A DNA stretch of 9,742 nt, taken from DATEEG01 sp035525055. GTDB taxonomy: Bacteria; Actinomycetota; Acidimicrobiia; Spongiisociales; ZC4RG35. The stretch covers positions 1 to 9,742 of the forward strand of contig DATLEZ010000165.1 in assembly GCA_035525055.1 (NCBI GenBank), written 5' to 3'. Shown here one piece after another: positions 6,238-9,742 of the stretch. The notes under the pieces are model-generated. The model had not been told where the DNA came from, searched no databases, and saw only the letters and a program-made list of their open reading frames with translations. A program made the position numbers and the translations under genes. The stretch's first letter is position 1. Every line of letters begins with the position of its first letter.

Positions 6238-6250
6238 TCACCTCCTTTCT
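6238..6250 (-). promoter_or_regulatory. maximal Shine-Dalgarno of the leader ORF
   Basis: AGAAAGGAGGTGA is complementary over all 13 bases to the usual bacterial 16S rRNA 3' tail. It sits at optimal distance from ATG 6232. No other gene in this window has a ribosome binding site of this strength. Confidence 0.85.
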
Positions 6251-6271
6251 CATGCTCGGCTTAAGAGGCTA

Positions 6272-6300
6272 TTGACCGTAAGGCTCTATTGCTGTATAAC
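6272..6300 (+). promoter_or_regulatory. sigma-70-type promoter of the CGNR regulator gene
   Basis: TTGACC (6272-6277), a 17-bp spacer and TATAAC (6295-6300). Transcription would begin near 6307, leaving about 30 nt of untranslated leader before GTG 6337. This argues against the upstream in-frame TTG at 6289, which lies within the promoter spacer. Confidence 0.65.
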
Positions 6301-6302
6301 TA

Positions 6303-6329
6303 CTTACATGGTACCGAGTCCCCTGTAAG
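6303..6329. promoter_or_regulatory. candidate operator (CTTACA-N15-TGTAAG) between divergent promoters
   Basis: A perfect 6-bp inverted repeat with arms 21 bp apart (two helical turns) and a GGTACC palindrome between them (6310-6315). It covers the minus-strand -10 and the start region of the plus-strand transcript. A further half-site (GTAAGG) lies at 6278-6283. A regulator here could control both directions; the CGNR protein is the obvious candidate by position only. Confidence 0.4.
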
Positions 6330-6336
6330 GTGTCAA
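6308..6336 (-). promoter_or_regulatory. sigma-70-type promoter of the leader-azlC-azlD transcript
   Basis: Minus-strand TTGACA (6336-6331, perfect), a 17-bp spacer and TACCAT (6313-6308, 4 of 6). Transcription would start near 6301, about 70 nt before the leader ATG. The -35 abuts the GTG start codon of the divergent CGNR gene. Confidence 0.55.
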
Positions 6337-6888
6337 GTGCAATTCTCTCATTACAAGAACATGCCGCTGCAGTTGGCCGTGGACCTAGTCAACAGCCTGG
6401 ACGTCGTCGACAATCTCGAGACCCTGGATGTCGAAGCTGTCGCAGGGATGCTTGACAGGGCAGAGATCGACAGTCCCCCCGAAACCACTGAGGCGGACCT
6501 GATTGCGGTCCGTGCTTTGCGGGCGAGGGTCCGCCAGGTCTTCGAATCGACGTCGATCGAGGGGGCGGCGGAGAGCGTCAACAAGATCCTTCAGCACGCC
6601 CATGCAGTTCCTTTTGTCGGAATCCACGGGATGGGGCCACATCTCCATGTGGCACCGCGCAAGTCCGACCCGGCAGGATGGCTCGGAGCCGAGATCGGCA
6701 TGGGACTGGCCGAACTCGTCTGTCACTACGGCACCGACCGCTTTGGCGTTTGTTCGGCCGACGACTGCCGCGACGTTTTCATCGACACAAGCCGCAACCA
6801 CTCCCGCAAACACTGCTCCGACCGCTGCACCAACCGGGAAGGGGTCCGCTCCTTCCGCAAGCGGGCCTCCGAGACCGGTGGTGCGTGA
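6337..6888 (+). CDS. CGNR zinc-finger domain regulator (ABATE domain + CGNR)
   Basis: A 183-residue probable transcription factor. GTG 6337 is chosen because AAGG lies 6 nt upstream, the product starts with the family-like QFSHYKNMPLQLAVDLVNSL, and a good promoter ends 36 nt before it. Residues about 9-130 match the ABATE (putative ligand-sensing) region in length and pattern. Residues 136-178 are the treble-clef-like finger: FGVCSADDCRDVFIDTSRNH (137-156) then RKHCSDRCTNREGVRSFRKRA (157-177). The four zinc cysteines are C139, C144, C160 and C164. The signature CGNR reads CTNR here. The family is abundant in actinobacteria and is presumed DNA-binding; ligands are mostly unknown. Divergence from azlCD, with a shared control region, suggests it regulates the exporter and itself. 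It is convergent with argH (36-nt gap). Confidence 0.9.
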   Translation: MQFSHYKNMPLQLAVDLVNSLDVVDNLETLDVEAVAGMLDRAEIDSPPETTEADLIAVRALRARVRQVFESTSIEGAAESVNKILQHAHAVPFVGIHGMGPHLHVAPRKSDPAGWLGAEIGMGLAELVCHYGTDRFGVCSADDCRDVFIDTSRNHSRKHCSDRCTNREGVRSFRKRASETGGA

Positions 6889-6910
6889 TGCGTTATGCGT
6901 TTGTGCGTTG
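6882..6910. repeat. degenerate 7-bp tandem repeat at the CGNR/argH junction
   Basis: Units tgcgtga (6882), tgcgtta (6889), tgcgttt (6896) and, after one extra base, tgcgttg (6904). The first unit contains the CGNR gene stop codon. It fills most of the short convergent gap; no intrinsic terminator is visible there. Confidence 0.7.
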
Positions 6911-6924
6911 AAACCAGACGCCGA

Positions 6925-8334
6925 TCAACCGTCGGACGGTCCCTCGAGGATCCGGCGAATCTTCGCTACCTGGTCTCGTACAGACTCCGGAGTCCCCGAA
7001 CCTGGGGTTTGTCTTCGAGCCAGGGACTTCGCCGGATCGAGGAGATCCAGATCCCCCGGTTCGAATCCCGGGTCGGCGGCTTCCAGGTCGGCTTGGGTGG
7101 CATCGGACGGCGTGCGCCCCGATCCCACCAGGGAGGCCACCAATCTGCCGACGGCATGGTGGGCTTGTCGAAACGGCATCCCACGCTTGACGAGGGCCTC
7201 GGCGAGGTCGAGGGTTGCGGTCCAGGGACCCGCGGGTGGTGGATGGAACTCGGCCCCGGCCAGCATCCCTCCCAGGGCATCGAGAGTCCCCGCCAGGGCG
7301 TCGTCAGCGCGGAAGAGTGGCGGCTTATCCTCCTGGAGATCGCGGTTGTAGGCCAGAGGGAGGCCCTTCTGGAGAACCAGCAGTGTGGTCAGGTCGCCGA
7401 TGGTTGCCGCGGCCCTGCCCCGGGCCAGTTCGGCGACGTCGGGGTTCTTCTTGTGCGGCAGGGCCGAAGACCCCGTGGTGTGCGAGTCCGGGTAGGTCAC
7501 CCATCCGAACTCGCTGCTCGCCCAAAGAATCAGCTCCTCCGACAACCGTGAGAGATGGACCATTGCCTGGGTGACATCGAATACGAACTCGGCCACCAGG
7601 TCGCGGGATCCCACCGCATCCAGGGAGTTGTCGAAGGCAGCTCCAAAGCCGAGGTCTGTTGCGGTCGCCTGTGGATCGAGCGGAAGGGTCGAACCGGCCG
7701 ATGCCCCTGCCCCCAGGGGAGAGCTGAGCCGTCCGATGAGGTCGACCAAGCGATCCCGATCACGCAGGGCCATCCAGGCGTAGGCCAGGAGGTGATGGCC
7801 GAGTGAGGTGACCTGGGCTTGCTGTAGATGCGTGTAGCTCGGGATCAAAGTCCCGGCGTGTTGCTCGGCGACGTCGGCCAGCAGTGTCGCGAACCGTCCA
7901 AGTTCGTCGCCACGAGCTTGAGCAGATCGACGCAGATACAACCGCAGGTCGAGTGCGATCTGGTCGTTGCGGGACCGTCCTGTGTGGAGCTTCTCACCGA
8001 CCTCCCCTACCAGTTCCACCAGACGGCGCTCAACTGCGGAATGGACATCCTCATCGGTATCGAGGAAAGTGAATGACCCGGTCTGAGCTTCAGCGAGAAC
8101 TCGAGAGAGCCCTCCGGTGATCGCGGCGTGTTCCCTCTCGTTGAGCAACCCCACCTTTTTCAGCATGGCCACGTGAGCAACGGAGCCTGCAACGTCGACG
8201 TCGAGCAAACGGCGATCCGAATGGTCGACCGTGAATCGCCACATCACCTCAGAGGGTGCTTCCTGAAACCTTCCTCCCCAGAGATTGGGCGAGGGGACTT
8301 CCGGTTCATTCCCCGCAGGTGTGCCAGCAGTCAC
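6925..8334 (-). CDS. argH: argininosuccinate lyase
   Basis: A 469-residue enzyme of normal length that catalyses the last step of arginine synthesis: argininosuccinate to arginine and fumarate, as a cytoplasmic homotetramer. Family motifs are NLWGGRF (17-23), DEDVHSAVERRL (94-105), HTGRSRND (117-124), SYTHLQQAQ (166-174, H169) and the fumarase/aspartase-superfamily signature GSSALPHKKNPD (288-299) with the catalytic serine loop. In the signature the usual Gln before KKNPD is His. The start is GTG 8334, which overlaps the argG stop as GTGA and is preceded by a purine-rich GGGGAGGGGGA. Translation is therefore coupled to argG in an argR-argG-argH operon. No upstream gene between argG and argH interferes. 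Confidence 0.97.
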   Translation of the reverse strand: MTAGTPAGNEPEVPSPNLWGGRFQEAPSEVMWRFTVDHSDRRLLDVDVAGSVAHVAMLKKVGLLNEREHAAITGGLSRVLAEAQTGSFTFLDTDEDVHSAVERRLVELVGEVGEKLHTGRSRNDQIALDLRLYLRRSAQARGDELGRFATLLADVAEQHAGTLIPSYTHLQQAQVTSLGHHLLAYAWMALRDRDRLVDLIGRLSSPLGAGASAGSTLPLDPQATATDLGFGAAFDNSLDAVGSRDLVAEFVFDVTQAMVHLSRLSEELILWASSEFGWVTYPDSHTTGSSALPHKKNPDVAELARGRAAATIGDLTTLLVLQKGLPLAYNRDLQEDKPPLFRADDALAGTLDALGGMLAGAEFHPPPAGPWTATLDLAEALVKRGMPFRQAHHAVGRLVASLVGSGRTPSDATQADLEAADPGFEPGDLDLLDPAKSLARRQTPGSGTPESVRDQVAKIRRILEGPSDG

Positions 8335-9533
8335 TCCCCCTCCCCGAGCCGTTCCTCTCCAATTCGACGGAGTCTGAGGGCGTTGAGCCGGATGAAGCCG
8401 GCGGCATCAGCCTGGTCATACACCTCGTCCTGCTCGAAGGTCGCCGTGGCCTGGTCGTACAGGTCGTACTTCTCCGACCGGCGTCCTTCGATTGCAGCCG
8501 ACCCCTTGTAGAGCCGCAACCGGGCCTCACCGTTGACCCTTTTTTGAACGTCATCCATGAATGCCTGCAGGGCCCGACGCTCGGGAGCGAACCAGAAGCC
8601 GTTGTAGACCATTTCGGCGTAGCGGGGCACGAGTTCGTCACGCAAATGGGCTACTTCGCGGTCGAGGGTGATCGACTCGACGGCGCGGTGGGCGTGGTGG
8701 AGCAGCGTTCCCCCCGGCGTCTCGTAGACCCCTCTCGATTTCATCCCCACAAAGCGGTTTTCGACGATGTCCACCCGACCCACTCCGTGTTCTCCTCCTA
8801 GCCGGTTGGCTTCGGTCAGGAGAGCCACCGGATCGAGTTCTCTTCCATTGATCGCAACAGGGTTACCGGCCGCGAACGTAACCGTCACAACCTCGGGTTC
8901 ATCGGGCGCCACCTCGGGATCAACCGTGAGCTTGAACATCCCGGCCGGGGGCGATACCCACGGGTCCTCGAGCACGCCGCCCTCATAAGAGATGTGCAGC
9001 AGGTTGGCGTCGATCGAATAGGGCTTCTCGATGGTGACCGGAACCGGAATGCCGCGCTCGCGGGCGTACTCGACAAGGTCGGCTCGGCCTCTCAGCTTCC
9101 ACTCCCGCCAGGGAGCGATGACTTTGATGTCAGGATCGAGAGCAAAGGCGGACAACTCGAAACGAACCTGGTCGTTGCCTTTGCCGGTGGCACCGTGGGA
9201 GATCGCATCGGCCCCGACCGCCTTGACGGTCCTCATCATTCCCCGGGTGATGATGGGACGGGCCAGAGAGGTCCCAAGCAAGTAGTACCACTCGTAGACC
9301 GCACTGGCTCGAATCGCCGGGAACACGGCGTCGCGCACGAACTCCTCGCGCAGGTCTTCCACCACAGCTTCCACGGCACCGGTCGCCAACGCCTTGGTCC
9401 GGGCTTCTTCGACTTCCTCGCCCTGGCCCACATCGGCGGTATAGGTGACGACCTCCGCCCCCTTCTCCTCGATGAGCCAGGCCAGAATCACTGAGGTGTC
9501 AAGACCTCCCGAATAGGCGAGCACTACTTTCAT
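8331..9533 (-). CDS. argG: argininosuccinate synthase
   Basis: A 400-residue enzyme of standard length that joins citrulline and aspartate using ATP to give argininosuccinate. It has the N-type ATP pyrophosphatase P-loop AYSGGLDTS (6-14), the glycine-rich substrate loop GATGKGNDQVRFE (114-126), and YSIDANLLHISYEGGVLEDPW (172-192). LLHISYEGG places it in the shorter bacterial type rather than the WGRSIEGG type. ATG 9533 overlaps the argR stop as ATGA, and its own stop overlaps argH as GTGA, so all three genes are tightly coupled. The order argR-argG-argH is that of actinobacterial arginine operons, in which argC, J, B, D and F usually precede; those would lie off the right edge. Confidence 0.97.
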   Translation of the reverse strand: MKVVLAYSGGLDTSVILAWLIEEKGAEVVTYTADVGQGEEVEEARTKALATGAVEAVVEDLREEFVRDAVFPAIRASAVYEWYYLLGTSLARPIITRGMMRTVKAVGADAISHGATGKGNDQVRFELSAFALDPDIKVIAPWREWKLRGRADLVEYARERGIPVPVTIEKPYSIDANLLHISYEGGVLEDPWVSPPAGMFKLTVDPEVAPDEPEVVTVTFAAGNPVAINGRELDPVALLTEANRLGGEHGVGRVDIVENRFVGMKSRGVYETPGGTLLHHAHRAVESITLDREVAHLRDELVPRYAEMVYNGFWFAPERRALQAFMDDVQKRVNGEARLRLYKGSAAIEGRRSEKYDLYDQATATFEQDEVYDQADAAGFIRLNALRLRRIGEERLGEGE

Positions 9534-9742
9534 CTGGACTCTCCCATCTCTTCCAATTTGCGCTGCAACTCAGGTCCACCGTCGAAGGCCGCCGCGATTA
9601 CGAGGACGGTGTCGTCACCTGCCACCGTCCCGATCACACCCTCCAACCCGCCGGCGTCCAGGGCCGCCGCCACCACCTGGGCAGCCCCCGGTGGGGTTCG
9701 CAGGACAACGAGATTGCCCGACACGGCAATCGACTCGACGTA
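9530..9742 (-). CDS. argR: arginine repressor ArgR, C-terminal part (5' end outside window)
   Basis: The last 70 residues of a frame open to the right edge: YVESIAVSGNLVVLRTPPG, then AAQVVAAALD and the arginine-binding signature GTVAGDDTVLV, ending in LEEMGESR. This is the oligomerisation and arginine-binding domain of ArgR. The two Asp residues of GDDT contact arginine in the E. coli protein, and SPGAAQ-like TPPGAAQ is also typical. The winged-helix DNA-binding domain must lie beyond the window. ArgR with bound arginine represses arg genes, so the gene sits in the operon it probably controls. Its stop overlaps argG by 4 bp. A GTG at 9724 lies inside the domain and is not the real start. Confidence 0.95.
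   Translation of the reverse strand, partial: YVESIAVSGNLVVLRTPPGAAQVVAAALDAGGLEGVIGTVAGDDTVLVIAAAFDGGPELQRKLEEMGESR

Noticed and set aside
6238..6250. Plus-strand TCACCTCCTTTCT looks like the 3' end of a 16S rRNA gene
   Set aside because: Only the tail matches, with no rRNA sequence beside it; it is the complement of a maximal Shine-Dalgarno serving the minus-strand leader ORF.
6289..6336. Extended TTG start for the CGNR protein at 6289
   Set aside because: The TTG lies inside the spacer of a strong promoter for the same gene, and a GTG with a suitable AAGG upstream begins the family-like sequence at 6337.
6928..6940. ACCGTC-G-GACGGT palindrome as a terminator for CGNR or argH
   Set aside because: It lies inside the end of argH, has a one-base centre and no T-run; too weak to call a terminator.

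Overview
This is a GC-rich stretch (roughly 60-65% G+C by eye) of a bacterial chromosome. An argR-argG-argH order, frequent GTG starts, 4-base start/stop overlaps, promoter-like elements placed for leaderless starts, and a CGNR zinc-finger regulator all suggest an actinobacterium. An Acidimicrobiia-like environmental lineage is my guess from protein style only. There are no tRNA or rRNA genes, no CRISPR array and no intact mobile element.

Layout, left to right. (1) Bases 1-1518, minus strand: an AtuA/DUF1446-family protein running off the left edge. Its interdomain linker is encoded by a 7-bp tandem repeat. (2) Bases 1519-1926: a 408-bp divergent intergenic region with two near-identical 21-bp direct repeats, each exactly 30 nt from one flanking start codon, plus a perfect 10-bp-stem hairpin. 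(3) Bases 1927-2586, plus strand: a hemolysin III/PAQR membrane protein, convergent with (4) an M24 aminopeptidase P (2597-4042, minus), which lies downstream of (5) a membrane-anchored endonuclease/exonuclease/phosphatase-fold protein (4105-5031, minus). (6) Bases 5126-6336, minus strand: an AzlCD amino-acid exporter locus. It has a 27-codon leader ORF with a maximal Shine-Dalgarno, azlC, and an azlD broken by a one-base frameshift. (7) Bases 6337-6888, plus strand: a CGNR zinc-finger regulator transcribed divergently from the azl locus. (8) Bases 6925-9742, minus strand: argH, argG and the 3' end of argR in one overlapping operon.

How the genes work together. ArgR, ArgG and ArgH form the end of an arginine biosynthesis operon: the arginine-sensing repressor plus the two last enzymes, citrulline to argininosuccinate to arginine. 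AzlC and AzlD together would export branched-chain or related amino acids, and the divergent CGNR protein is the obvious candidate regulator. The most interesting part is the azl control region. Two good sigma-70-type promoters face across about 65 bp and share an inverted repeat. The leader ORF ends inside a hairpin whose 3' arm covers the azlC start, which suggests translational coupling or attenuation. The other genes look like ordinary housekeeping or accessory functions.
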